A stretch of 64,000 nucleotides of DNA from Balaenoptera acutorostrata (lineage: Eukaryota > Chordata > Mammalia > Artiodactyla > Balaenopteridae): positions 39,472,428-39,536,427 of the forward strand of contig NC_080081.1 in NCBI RefSeq assembly GCF_949987535.1, given 5' to 3'. Shown here piece after piece: positions 48,455 to 60,979 of the stretch; within the stretch, counting starts at the first letter, position 1; every line of letters starts with the position of its first letter. The translations under genes and the position numbers were made by a program. The notes under the pieces were generated by a model. That model did no database searches and had not been told where the DNA came from. It saw nothing but the letters and a program-made list of their open reading frames with translations.

Positions 48455-48665
48455 TGGATTTATTGAGGTAAAACTGACAGGGAATAAGATGCGCATGTTT
48501 AAAATGTAACTTGGTAAGTTTTGAAATGTGGGTATACCTGCAAAACCATTACCACAATCAAAATAGTGGACATCTCAAACATCAACAAAAGTTCCCTCAA
48601 GCCTTTGTAACCACTCCTTCCCACCTTCCCCTAGTAATATTCAGTCTACTGTTTCAAGAATGGAA
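48455..48665 (-). mobile_element. L1M 3' UTR fragment, antisense
   Basis: The order tttattgaggtaaaactgacag, aagttttgaaatgtgggtatacctgc, aaaaccattaccacaatcaaaat, cccttcccacc follows the reverse complement of an L1M 3' UTR. It ends about 200 bases beyond the TSACC retrocopy. Confidence 0.75.
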
Positions 48666-48669
48666 TTGC

Positions 48670-50770
48670 TTTTAACTTAGCACATAGTGGAATTCAACAA
48701 GTGGAAACTGAGTAAATCAATATTAATTTCATGCTCCGACATGTTTTTTTTCCGAAGAGAATATTTTAATTTTTGATGCCAATGGCAAGATCATAATTAT
48801 GTACTTTTGAATGTGCTCCTGCGTTCTGGAGAGAAAAATAAAACAAATGGGCTTCCCTCAATAGAAATAGAGATTTTTGAATACTTAATGAAGAGTAAGG
48901 AAACATTCATATTAGTTTTTCTTGGTCATCTCATGAATTATATTTGAAATGACTTGGTTTTGATTTTTCATTACATTTGTCCAATATTCTAGTAGTGTCC
49001 TATAACAGATGGCTTGGCTTTTCACAGAAGAGTTAAGATAAAATATACTAAACATTTTCACATGTCCATTTACAAGAGAAAGTTAGAATACAGTACCATA
49101 GTAAACAATAACTTCTTCCCTAGCATGTGTACACACACACATACTCACACAGACACACGTTTATTACATATTTTACTGATATAAAGAATGAATAGCTCAC
49201 AATTTACAAATCACATATTTCATGCTAAATTTCATATAACCAAATGATTCTTACAGAATATTTTCATTTAACTGGCAAATGACAAATGAGTATACTTCGG
49301 ACATGAATCTTTCTGATATTTTCATTTATGTTAATAGGCAAAACAGAAGTAAAAGAGAAGTAAGACATATTTCAGAACTTCACTCATTCATCAACAATGT
49401 AAGCACTTATTTGTTTAATCAGGTAGTAGTTTTCAAATGTTGGAAGAGCATTTCATCATTTTCTTCTACTATGTGCAAGTAATGGCTACAGATATGACAC
49501 ATTTTAAGTTTATTCTGTATTAATATTTTCTCCATCACTCTCAAGTTTAGATAATCAACAAAGCACTAAATCAAGCCCTGCGTATTTGATAATTTCTATG
49601 GTGTGAGTCCTTCAAGCTACCAACATGATATTACAGAGCATGGAGTTGAAAAGGGATGCACAGACGGTGCATTACATACTATCTGTACCATACACTTACA
49701 ATAGATGGAACAACTTCGAGATCATTGACAAGAGTAAAAGTTGGTAAAGCAATGATTTTAATATAATTTACTTAATCATAAGTTCTTATATATTAATTTT
49801 TAACAATGACTATGTTTAGTAACTGGATCACAAAATTCCTGAAAATTTACCAGGTTTTAACAGCTCCAGTGCACTGTTGCCCATAGAGTGTTGCACTCCT
49901 AAACATGGAAATTATGACCAATGGCCATTGAGTATGGTGGGAGCTGGCGTATTCTAATAGAAACTTTTGCTCTTTAATAGTTAATCATCTGTTTTTGGTC
50001 AATCTTTGCTAAAGTTAACTAGTTTTCACCAGGCTATAAAGTTCTATATCGTTTGATCTAAAAGATTAAATGTTTTCCCATCATCCATTTGCATTAATAT
50101 ACACTGATTTGAAGGTAAAATACAAATTTCTCATTCGGTTGGCTTCCTGATAAAGAATTTAGAGTAGTACATGGGCTGACAGTTGCATGCAGGTTTTGTT
50201 TTTCTGAAGGGCCAAGGGAACAATTTTGGCAACCAGAGCTACTGTTATCCCTATCACTTCTCTTCCTCCTCATCTTCCTCTTGCTTTTTTTTTTTTCTGT
50301 TTTCTCCTCCAGATAGAAACCCTCATAAAATGGGATATCCTTAAAATATAGTCTGGTCTGTTATTGATATAATTTATTTTCTTTCTGAGTCTATATAAAG
50401 AATATGGTCTTTGCCTAAAAATTGCACTGAAGTATGCATATGTACCAGTCCAGCCTGTTTTTCTTTTAAGTGTTTCCCAACTGCCTTTTTCTTAAGCTAC
50501 TTTCTTTTTCTCTTGGCTGCTTGTAGCCATGACAACAACCTGTGCTTAGCCATTGTGAGTCTTTCTCCATCCAGGAGCTTTGGAGAGCCTGACAAAATGC
50601 TAGGGATATGTGTTGATTCAGATCTTTGAGAGGGTCCATTTAGTTGTCCAGTCTTTGATCCAAATTGAGAGTTCTTTGGTCTGTTTGCTTCACCTCAGGC
50701 AAACTATCTTTCATTTACTTATTTCAAATTCTTGACTTGGCTGTTAGGTGTCACTTCAAGAAACTGTTAA
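48670..50770. other. No recognised feature
   Basis: AT-rich with a short CA patch at 49131-49158. No supported gene. Confidence 0.4.
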
Positions 50771-50789
50771 AATCAAAAGATTCACTTCA

Positions 50790-51133
50790 GGGCTTCCCTG
50801 GTGGCGCAGTGGTTGAGAATCCGCCTGCCAATGCAGGGGACACGGGTTTGAGCCCTGGTCTGGGAAGATCCCACATGCCACGGAGCAACTAGGCCCGTGA
50901 GCCACAACTACTGAGCCTGCGTGTCTGGAGCTTGTGCTCCGCAACAAGAGAGGCCGCGATAGTGAGAGGCCCGCGCACCGCGATGAAGAGTGGCCCCCGC
51001 TTGCCCCAACTAGAGAAAGCCCTTGCACAGAAACGAAGACCCAACACAGCCAAAAATAAATAAATAAATAATAAAAATAAAGGAATTCCTTTTTTAAAAA
51101 AGCCTATGTCACTTCATAAAAAAAAAAAAAAAA
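50790..51133 (+). mobile_element. CHR-2-type SINE, copy 7, with unique 3' sequence in its tail
   Basis: Sense copy between perfect 15-bp target duplications (aaaagattcacttca) at 50775-50789 and 51134-51148. After AAATAAATAAATAAATAAT the insert continues with a unique stretch of about 38 bases (51080-51117), which contains ggaattcc and a TTTTTTAAAAAA palindrome, and then a terminal A-run. The B-box-like motif is mutated (ggtttgagccc). Confidence 0.96.
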
Positions 51134-51149
51134 AAAAGATTCACTTCAA

Positions 51150-52595
51150 ATATGTCTTTATTTTATGTTCTTTCCCATTTCCTGGAAGTCGATTATGTTG
51201 GCATATAGAAGATGCAGTTTACTCTAGAATTTCTGGCGTGCCTTTGAAGTTTTGAAATTGTGTTACAAAGGATGTTAATTGATTGCTTTTTTATGGGTAA
51301 TGGAAGGCAAATGGCAGTTGGTGGAGAAGAGAAAAAGGAGTGTGGGAGGGAGTATCAATTTGGAACAGGTGTTGATCATTTTTACCTAGATTAAGTAGTA
51401 CAACTATAAACAAACCGTCTTCTAAAATAAAGCCTCAAAGTTAAAAAGGCTAAATGAAAGGCTTTCCATGAGAGCACCCCCAATCCCCTTCCTAAAACAG
51501 AAATGTTCACTGTAAAACAGAAGTTGCAAATTTGTTAAGAGTGGTTGGTTGGAAATAAGAGCTGAAAGAGAAAACTGCATTGCAGTGATTGGCTTGATTT
51601 GGTGAATAAATTGCTATTTTCAGATTCAATTTGTATCAATAGGCAAACTTTGTACACCTGCAGACCCTGTCGCAGTATCAGGGCACTGAAGCAGCTGATC
51701 TTAAATAATCCGTTTCCCTTTCAACAATAATTCCACCCCCATTCCTGAAGCCTCAACCTAGGAGAGGAGCCTTTGATGTCTGATTGGCAAGCAATACTCT
51801 TTTCTATCACTAATGGAAAGAACACCACGGTTTGTAAATTTAAAGAATATCTCAGAAAAGACGGCCTCCTTGTTTTTAAAAGAGCTGAGGGTGTTGAATT
51901 GTTGGAAAGATTCATCTCTATTAAATGTGACTGAACACTGGGAGAGTAAGATACTGTTTCCTGCAAGAAAGTAAAGAAACCACATTTTGGTTATTTACAA
52001 TGCTCAGTGTAGCAGGTTGAGTTAAACAGGTGTTCACAGAAGTCATGCATATTTCCTGGCTGAGGAGACAGGTAGCAAAGGTATTTTACATGCTTTTCAC
52101 CATGGAGGGGGAGGGTTTGGGGTGGAATACCCTAGTCTTCCTAGGCTCTGATTCAGGTGCCTAATTAGAGACCTCCTTGTCCATCCTAGCACTTGGAGGC
52201 TGGAGCATTTTCATGAAATGAAGAAATCTTCCATTTTGAGGCCATAATAGATACAAATTAATTAATTCATAAACACTTTTTCTAACTTTCCAATTGGTGA
52301 ATATTAACAAAAATGCAAGGGATATATTTCATACACATATATTGAAAGAAAGAGAACAAAAATTTACCTTTGAAAATGACATCATAATTAGTGTAAAAAG
52401 TGCCACCTCCACATCCTTTAGTACATTCATCGTAGCATGTACAATTTTTAAACCCAGAGATATAAAAGGAGAAAATATGTGATTTATTTCAATGACACTT
52501 TTCTAGTATCAAAAACTTTTATGGGTACTTGAATAAAATAAAGCTATACTACTTGTCACTAAGTATGCACTCAAGTATTTAATGATTCCTTTTTT
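51150..52595. other. No recognised feature
   Basis: Single-copy-looking DNA. Overlapping minus-strand frames at 51721-51985 are unrecognised. Confidence 0.4.
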
Positions 52596-52599
52596 CCTG

Positions 52600-52680
52600 T
52601 TACATTCATTTATTAAATATTTATTGAGTGTCTGGTACTCAGGCACTGTGCTAGGTGAGATAAATAAAACTCTGAGTGGT
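52600..52680 (-). mobile_element. LINE2 3' end
   Basis: Antisense L2 end: acattcatttattaaatatttattgagtgtctgg, then aggcactgtgctaggtgagataaataaaactctg. Confidence 0.6.
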
Positions 52681-53412
52681 TCCTGCAGAAATCCACTTAA
52701 TCTTCTAAAGAGGGCTTATAGGTAGAGCAAAATATTCTTCCTTGTATGCTAGTAGTTGTGCAGTATAGCAATATAACTTTAGCAGTTGTCATTTTGCATC
52801 TTGAGTTTGAAGCTTGACTAGGTCTGCATTGGGTAACATAAGAATGAATTGCACAATGCATGACAAGAAATGGAAAGGGAGACTGAAAATTTGATAAAGG
52901 AATAGGTTTCTTTTATTTCATGTAGGCAAAGGGGAAAAAAAGAGAATAGAAATGCCAAATTATAATGTGCAGATATTTATATAATGAAGACGTTCACACT
53001 TAATTGTATACTTTGTTTGAATTGCCTAGTTTTACCTCAGTTTTCTTCTACTTACTTTCACTGGTGTTTTAACTGAAGATAGAAATCTCACATATTCAGA
53101 TTTTGTGGGCTCAAAGCATTTCATACACCAAATAAAAATTTTCCAAAGTCCCATATGATTCAGGTTAGCAGATGACAGATACACAATCCATTTAAAACCA
53201 AACACATTGTTACTTGTGTTATTATGATGATTCTATTCCCATTACTCTGCATATGATATAACAGGCTGGATTGATTTATTTGACCTCTTGTCAGATATTT
53301 GTTTATTGACTGAAATCTACATGGCATTTTTCCCTGTGGGGATTTGGCTAGTATATAAAAGCAACATGCCAACTACATATTTTACTGTTTTTATTTTTCC
53401 AGCTGCTTTCTT

Positions 53413-53712
53413 TTTTTTTATTTAATTAATTAATTTATTTATTTATTTTTGGCTGTGTTGGATCTTCGTTTCTGTGCGAGGGCTTTCTCTAGTTGCGGCG
53501 AGCGGGGGCCACTCTTCATCGCGGTGCGCGGGCCTCTCTCTATCGCGGCCTCTCTTGTTGCGGAGCACAGGCTCCAGACGCGCAGGCTCAGTAGTTGTGG
53601 CTCACAGGCCCAGTTGCTCCGCGGCATGTGGTATCTTCCCAGACCAGGGCTCGAACCCGTGTCCCCTGCATCGGCAGGCAGATTCTCAACCACTGCGCCA
53701 CCAGGGAAGCCC
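53413..53712 (-). mobile_element. CHR-2-type SINE, copy 8
   Basis: Minus-strand copy with perfect 14-bp target duplications ccagctgctttctt at 53399-53412 and 53713-53726. The tail is TTTATTTAATTAATTAATTTATTTATT and the B-box-like motif is intact. A 192-codon frame reads through this SINE into flanking DNA; it has no recognisable protein and should not be called a gene. Confidence 0.97.
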
Positions 53713-53729
53713 CCAGCTGCTTTCTTGAT

Positions 53730-54605
53730 GGACAGTCTGTTCCTGATTTTTGTCTTTGCTTTGCAATCAGTTTGGGAAGAAAGGAATATCTGCATTTCAG
53801 CTCCCAGTGTGGGGACACTTTTTCAGGGGTTCAAGCCTCCTTATCCATATTTTTCCTCCTTAGTAATCCAGACAGATATAGGTATTGCTTGGGTTGCTAT
53901 GGATTCAACAAAGCTTTACTTGAGCAGTGAATCCAAAAATAATTTTGTCTGTCAATGTACTTCTCTCTTATTTAACTGCAGCTTGTCAGTGGCTGGTGGG
54001 GAGAAGGCAGGAGGCTGGATGCACTGACATTAGTCACACGTGACATAACACAGTCAAACTGGGATAAGTGGGTATCACACAACCAAATAAAAGCATTGTT
54101 GTTGCTTTTTTCTGTATTTTTTTTTTACAGATGGATTCTGCCTATGAGCAGTACTTGACTTTTAGAAGAAAGAAACATACGCTACACACACAGACTAAAA
54201 ACATAACTTTTGTACATGTGCATCCTGAATTATAGAATATAATAGTCAGTCTTATTTGCCGAAAACTGATAAAAAATATTTTCACTCAAACTTAGAAAAT
54301 GGATTCCAAAGAATTCATAGTTTGCAGATGATTGAGAGAGTGTGTCCAATAAAGAAAATTATTAGACAAAAGCCACCTGATCCAGCTACCATACCCATTC
54401 AGGCACTCTTCTTTCCCAATTAAGTGTCTGTCATGTGGGCAAAACAGTTTGAACTTTGTCCCTGGAGTGCGCCTGGTACTCCCCTTTGCTGCCTCTGAAG
54501 CTCTGCTCTGTTCCCTCCAGGATTCTCCAGAAGCTTCCTCTCTTCCCTCCAGATATCTGTGTCTTCTCTAACACGTCCACTGTCTACTATAGCTTGAGGT
54601 TATTC
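53730..54605. other. No recognised feature
   Basis: No supported gene. The frame entering from SINE copy 8 continues to 54027 without protein-like features. Confidence 0.4.
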
Positions 54606-54609
54606 TTCT

Positions 54610-55170
54610 TCTCCTGAAGCATTCACTGAATACATCCCCTGGCCATCGCGATGTTCCGGCCCTAGGAAGACACCAGTGAAAGAATACATGAGCCTTCCCT
54701 CATGACCTTACAATCTTGTGGGAGAGCCACAAAAAGTAAACATTATAATGGAAATATATAGATAGCAAAAAAGAAAGAAGGTGTTGGGAAAGGCCTCACA
54801 GGCAATTATTTGAACTGACATTTTGAAAAAGAGAAGATTCTCATGTGAACTTTGTGAGGGAGGGCATTTCAAGAAGAGGAGAAAACATATGTCAAGAATA
54901 ATGGGGCTGTTCAAGGAGCAGTACTCAGCTTAGGACTACATAAGGGAAAAGTGAGAAACAGGCAAGGCAGGTGAGGATGGTTGTCATGAGACTAGATACT
55001 TGTGAAGTCATGAGATCAGGGATGTTCTTATTTGCCAAATAAGTGAAGTTCAAACTTTATAACCGTTTCAATTTAGGGGGAGGGGGTGACATGCTCATAT
55101 TTAAATTTCAGAAAGAACATTTAGTTATCAGGATGCATTATTGAGTTTAGAGGCAGAGAGAATAGAACAG
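54610..55170 (-). mobile_element. LINE2 3' UTR, long antisense fragment
   Basis: Antisense L2 in order: cattcactgaatac, catgagccttccctcatgaccttacaatcttg, aggcctcacaggcaattatttgaactgacatt, gagggagggcatttcaag, and a ggggtgacatgctcatattt block near 55090. The order agrees with the L2 consensus, and divergence is high. Confidence 0.6.
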
Positions 55171-55619
55171 GGAGCATTACAATGCCGAAGTAAGGGATGA
55201 GAGAGCGCTGAGGTGTTTGGAAGACTGTGTATGGAGCTTGAAAACATATGGAGAATGAAAAGAAGGAGGGGTCTAGGAGAGAGATGGCAAATAATACTGT
55301 GAATACTATCTCTTCCCTCCTTGTACTCATAGGCACAGTGCTAACCAATCAGAGTAATCACTGTAACTAAACCTGGTTGTGGCTCAAGAAAACAACCCTT
55401 CTGAAAGCCACCCCCGATTAATCAGAGAGGCCAAGTGAGGGGACATATATTTGCTACTACTGAGATAAGGTGACTCCTAGTTTATCGATTCACTGGGGAA
55501 TCTCATGTGAGAATATGTTCAGTTTATTAAGTAACTCATTATTTGGCCATACCATTTATTGTCATGCCACATATTTTGTTTATTTGTGTTCCTCTTGAAA
55601 TGCAATACGAATCTCTCAT

Positions 55620-55790
55620 TCTTAATTAATTTTACCCATTTATAACTCTTTTTCTAACTAAATTGCAGGTTCATTTGAAACCCCGAAGATGTTATTTACC
55701 AACATAACTTTTGTTTTTTTCAAACATACTTTGCACATAATTAGCAATTAGTCCATGTTCGCTGAATGGATTTGTTAGCCATTTTGACTA
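55620..55790 (+). mobile_element. LINE2/MIR-type 3' end (weak)
   Basis: Sense text taaattgcaggttcatttgaaa leads to a 3' end like attagtccatgttcgctgaatgg. Confidence 0.4.
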
Positions 55791-55794
55791 TCAC

Positions 55795-57635
55795 AAGGCA
55801 ATGTCTACAGAATGGTGACACACAAAACATACTGCATGTTAGTGATAGGTGAATTGCTTCAAATCAAACAAAATTTGGTAAAATCAAAAAAATAAACAGT
55901 AACAGTAAAGAGTTGGATTACTACTAATCAAATGAAGGTATGTAAATATGTCCAGGTTAAAATATTCTTAAATCCAGCTGAGTTGTGTATCTGTGGGTCT
56001 TTGAAGTTGTAATTTTCTCTCACCTACACCATTACTTCTAAATTAATATGTACTTTCTGGAGTATCAGTCTGAGATTATTGGATTTGTAATTTTCTCTGT
56101 GCACAGCAAAAACTTTTAACATTTCTGTCCCTACTTCACGACTGATAAACTTGTATGCACTATAGTTTTAATTACTCATAGACTGTTCAAAGCAAGAATT
56201 TTCTTAAATTCCTGAAGATTTTGTAATTCTTGTTCTGTGAGAAGTTGTTGAAGACAGGCATTATTTTACATTTGGGATACATATAAGTTCTAAAAATACT
56301 AATACAGTAAAAATGTTTTAACTGTGATTTATCCTTCATAATCCCCCTTCAGAATTGAAACAAAAAATGTAAAAATAGAACTGTCTCCTCAGTAAACCTG
56401 GGATCATGGGCACATGCACAGTAACAGGTGGGTACCTCTCCTTTTCCCCTCACGGTGCCCATCTGCTGGTACCCATCTGCCTTATCTTTGTAAACAGGGA
56501 TATTTTAAACTGTAAGGGAATATCAATGTCTGTAAATTTCTTAGAGAGCAAGATTTATTTAGATTCCCAAAAGTGACAGTATAATTCACTTAAAGTGAAA
56601 CTTCATTTATAGTAAAGCCGAATGAACATTCAGATATCTAAAATGTATTGTGTTGTTTAAATTGCATTTTTGGTTTATACAGAGCCACTTTTCTTGGAGC
56701 AGGTTTTGCTTATGAAATCAAATTGAATTCTACTCTTTTTCTGTCCAACAGATCACGGTTCTGCCCTAAATGAAATCATTCTATTTTTCTAAACAGAGGA
56801 AGACAGGACATGGCCAGCTTTGTCTGGCTCGCTCCTGATTCACATTTGCCCAGTATCAGCAGCTTCTTCTTTGTATACTATGGCTATTTCAATAGCATTC
56901 ACATTGTTAAATTCAGAACTATTGGAGGTTGCACTGATTGTATTGCCCTTCTGAGAGTGCTAGAAATGCTCTCAGAGGACAAAAAAATGTCTTGTAGAAA
57001 ATATCATTGAGCACTTAATGGGTGCCCTTGGGTCCTATGTAGTAGGTGCTATTACTGAAAAAGACTGCTGTGCAAAGAGTACGCCCTTGGAGGCTTATAC
57101 GGTGAATTATCATGTGGAACCTACACATAAATGTAATAATATGAAAGAGAAAATGCTTTTATATCAAATCAATATTGTTATATGAGACTACTGCTAAAAT
57201 ATTAGCCATGAAACAAGTCAAATGTGCTTGTATTCTGGTTTGGATGCATAGTAGTTTCGGTGGTGTAATGGGTCTGTGAATTATTGGAGAGAATATGGGG
57301 AAAGTACAAATAAAATTTACTGAGTTGAGACCAAAACTCATTTTCAAGAAGTTCATTTGCTGAGCTCTATAGAAGACTTGTAGGATTGTAAAGCTTGAGG
57401 TAAATTGGCAAGATGATTGGGGAAATGACACAATAACTTCCTCTCATCGAGGCTTTGAGCCAATCTACTTATTTGTGGATCCAATTTATCAAATTCATCT
57501 CAAATTATATAGCTTGCTTTTCCTGAGTAGCTTAAATTGTCTTACAGACATTATCTCATTTGTCCTCATAAAGAGATGGGAAGCTACTGTTGAATGAATG
57601 CTTCATGGAGTGTATATGTTAATGAATGGAAATTC
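55795..57635. other. No recognised feature
   Basis: AT-rich DNA. Frames at 56810-57010 and 57159-57431 are unrecognised. Confidence 0.4.
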
Positions 57636-57639
57636 AAAG

Positions 57640-57745
57640 TAAGTGTTTTTAATCCTCACTGTGTCACCCACTGGCTTTGTGACAATGAGAAGTAACTTAA
57701 CCTCTATGAGTCTTATTTTCTTTATCTCTACCATGGGGAAATATT
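57640..57745 (+). mobile_element. MIR fossil
   Basis: Sense MIR: tgtcacccactggctttgtgacaatgag, aagtaacttaacctctatgagtctta, ctttatctctaccatgggg. Confidence 0.65.
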
Positions 57746-57954
57746 CAGACTTTTCACTTAATAGCATGGGCGGCGTATTGTAAAATGTCATGCCGATGCT
57801 CAACAACATTCTTAGAATTCTTCCAAAGAAAAGACATACACTAAATGTTAATAAACTTAAAACTACACTAAAGCATGTTTTGCTATTGAATTAACATCAT
57901 CTAGAGGCAGCATATTCTTGTAGATATCAGAATGATTTTAATTACTGAAATTAT

Positions 57955-59650
57955 TTTTTAAAACATTTATTGAGTCAGAAATACTTACTTGGAGCTGTGC
58001 TGGTGTGAGAATCACAGAGATGAATGATATGGCTGCCGCTTTCAGGAAGTTCTAACTAGAACAGACCTGGTAAGAACGTAATGAAACAGGAGTGGAGAGC
58101 TGTAAGTACTGGAGTGACCAATGTGCCATGGGAGCAGAGATGAAATAGAGATTCATTCTGCTTGGGTGGAATACAAGGAACAATTATGCAGGAATAGAGA
58201 GTAGAAGAAGAGTTTGGGACCAAAATGTAAAGGATCTGAATAGCAGATGTAGACTGAACCCTTTTAACAGAACCATCAAAGTTTTTAAGCCTCTTGAGTC
58301 TGATCAATGTATTTAATCTGTTCTATGTATCTGTAATTGTGATGGTGGTGATAAAAGTAGATTAGAAATGAGTTGTGGAAAGACATAGAAACAGAGAAGG
58401 ATAATTCAAATAGGATTTGATGATTTCTAAGTTGAGTAATGGGGTGGCTGGTGATACCATTAACCAAATATTAGAAGTAAAGAGGGGAAGCAATAGAAAG
58501 AAAGGAATAACAGAGTATGATTTTTCTAAATTGTTTAATATTCTTCTGTATCTATATTCCAATCTTAAAATTCAGGTAATATTTTTAATATCAACCCAAA
58601 TATCTGCAGTTTTGACAGATGCCTATGTTTAGATAACAGTAGAGCCATGGAGACCAATGTGCCTGTCCAAGGAGAATAGGGGGAGAGAGAATACAAGAGA
58701 GTGAAGACCAAATCCAAATAACATTTAAGGGGTTATTCACAAAGGAGGTGCCCATGTAGAAAGCAGAAAAAAGTTGTAAATGAAAAGCCAGAAGTGAATA
58801 ATGTCATGGAAACTCTAGAAGAAAATCTCAACAAATAAAGAGTATCCCATTGTTAAATACTTCAGTGATATCAAGGGAACTTGATGGAGACCAAAACTCA
58901 TTTTGTAAGACCACTAATTGATTTTGGGCATTGACAATTACAAATTCACTGTAGGGTAGGAGGCAATGGTTATCTTATAATAAAAAGAACATAAAGCTAG
59001 CCAGTTAATTTGAGAAATGTAGTAACTAAGGAAAGGAGAGATGGGACTGCTTTTTGAAGAGAAACTAGGCTCAAAAGAGATCTTTGACAACAAAAGATGG
59101 TTTAAAACATCTACATGTAAATTAACTGTGGATGGAGGCAATGGATTTCAGGAGGGAGAATACAGCGTTCTTAGGGGAAAGCTGCAAGAAGCAGGAGAGA
59201 GGTAAGATCAAAAACACAGTTCAAAACTAATTGAGCCACTTCTTCACAAGAGACCTTTAAAGGAGTTGGCTGCTTGTGGTACAGAAATAGGTCACCTGCT
59301 GGAGGGTTGGTTATGTGTGTGGGAGAGGCGGGAATGGATATTTTGGGTAGGGTGCTTATAACTCAGAACTTTGTTAAAGGAAATGGGAAAGGAAGCTGAG
59401 TAGATGTAATTATGGTACCTGGTAGCACTGATATAAAAGCAGTGATTTTTTCAAAGGAAATCCAGACTCCAGGTAAGCAGAGCAACAGAGAGAATGTTCT
59501 GAGGGAAAAGTTTGAGGATATCCTTTTTTTTTTTTTTTTTTTTTTAGCAAGCAAATTAAAGTTCTAGAGGACACAATCAACCTAGAAAGGATATTTTGCA
59601 AGGAAAGAGAGATTAAAGGTCTAGCACGGGACTGTGCATGAGCTGCCCAT
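57955..59650 (-). mobile_element. Possible long LINE2-related antisense relic
   Basis: It begins as a recognisable antisense L2 3' end (aaaacatttattgagtcag, ctgtgctggtgtgagaatcacagagatgaa). Purine-rich text then continues for over a kilobase with phrases such as cagtgatatcaagggaacttgatgg, in the order I associate with interior antisense L2-type repeats. Only the first 200 bases are reasonably firm. A T-run of about 24 bases sits at 59522-59547. Several 60-80 codon frames cross it and none resembles a protein. Confidence 0.35.
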
Positions 59651-60489
59651 GGCTGTTTCTACCCCTACAAACTGCCAGTTCTTTGTTTTCACAGAGGACA
59701 TCAATGTGAGACAATGTTATTAGTCAGGCCCAGAACATCTGGCTGGGAATAATATTCTACAAGGATGTGTATGTTGGAAATTATAGAAAGTGATGCTTCT
59801 TTTGGTGGAAAAGAGTAACTTGCCTAGGTTCAAAGAAGGCAAAAGAAGTTGTGCAGTTCTGACTGGTTTTAAATTTGAACAGGAAAATGTCTTTTATGAT
59901 CTGGGTTTTAAGGCTTCAAGTATGAAAGATAACAGAACTGTTTCTGAGGAGCAAGTCAGCAGAGTTGATATGGGCTGATGGCCAGAGTGTTGGTTACACA
60001 CTGAGAATGAGAACAAGAGCATGGGATCCAGGGGATGCTCACCTCAATGGTAACCCTTTCCCTCCTAGTGTCTGTCTTTCACCCTCATGGCCCTTTCTCT
60101 CTTGGCCACCTTAGCTTTTTTCATAGTTAAGATCAATAGTCTTATGTTAAACCTATTTTTCTCCAATTCAAAATTGCTTTCATGCTGAACATTTTATTCC
60201 TCCTATTTAACCTCTGATTTTTTTTCTTTATTCGTCAGCTATGGGTAGAATTCATCCAAGGACAACCCATCAGGGATAAGTGAGTCTAATAGCCGAGGGA
60301 TTATAAGTGAGCAGGCTCAGTCTATGCACAAATCATAGGCTTTGTGGTCAACATGTGGGTTTCAAGGATATATTTTCAAACTAAGTTTTCTTATGTTTAT
60401 AGTATATAAAAATCAAAACATTGATCTACTTCCAAAGATCATTGATACTTTTATATCAATGAAAAATATCAGAGATGTGGAGAAAGAAT

Positions 60490-60895
60490 TAGCCATAGTG
60501 GTTATCACAGATAGATAAATGGTTAAATATATATGTATGGCATATCCATAGAATGAAATTGTGATTTTTTTTTTACTTAACATTTAACGCTATTGGAAAA
60601 AATGTTATGTTGTAGTTTGCTAAACAAAAATAGGATACAAAAGAATGATCCATATTTTAGCAGAAAGAAATGTGTGTGCATCTGTGTGTGTGCGTCTGTG
60701 TGTGTGTGTGTGTATTACAAACATATGCTTAGGAAAAATCCTAGAAAAACTACAATATAATTTTCATATTGCTTATTTCTGAGTGGTCATTTCATGGGTG
60801 ATTTACGCTTTTCCAATACATTCACCTAGATATGCTAAATTTTTTATAGTGACCGTGTATCACTTTTCTTATTAATAAAAAAGAATACTTATGTG
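60490..60895 (+). mobile_element. L1M (L1ME-type) 3' end
   Basis: Sense L1M order: gataaatggttaaatatatatg, gcatatccatagaatgaaatt, caaaaataggatacaaaagaatgatcc, tatttctgagtggtcatttcatgggtgattt, tatagtgaccgtgtatcacttttc. A TG microsatellite is embedded. Confidence 0.6.
60672..60713. repeat. (TG)n microsatellite, interrupted
   Basis: GT runs broken by catc and cgtc units, inside the L1M tail. Confidence 0.92.
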
Positions 60896-60930
60896 ATCAC
60901 AGCTATAATTTTATGTTACAATTTTATGGC

Positions 60931-60975
60931 ATACACATACACACACACACACACACACATACACACACACACACT
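60931..60975. repeat. (CA)n microsatellite
   Basis: A CA run of about 40 bases, broken by one ATACA unit. Confidence 0.95.
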
Positions 60976-60979
60976 TCGA

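Noticed and set aside
53449..54027. 192-codon plus-strand frame, the longest in the window
   Set aside because: Its first half is SINE copy 8 read through, and the rest has no protein-like character. The same SINE-derived peptide recurs at every SINE copy.
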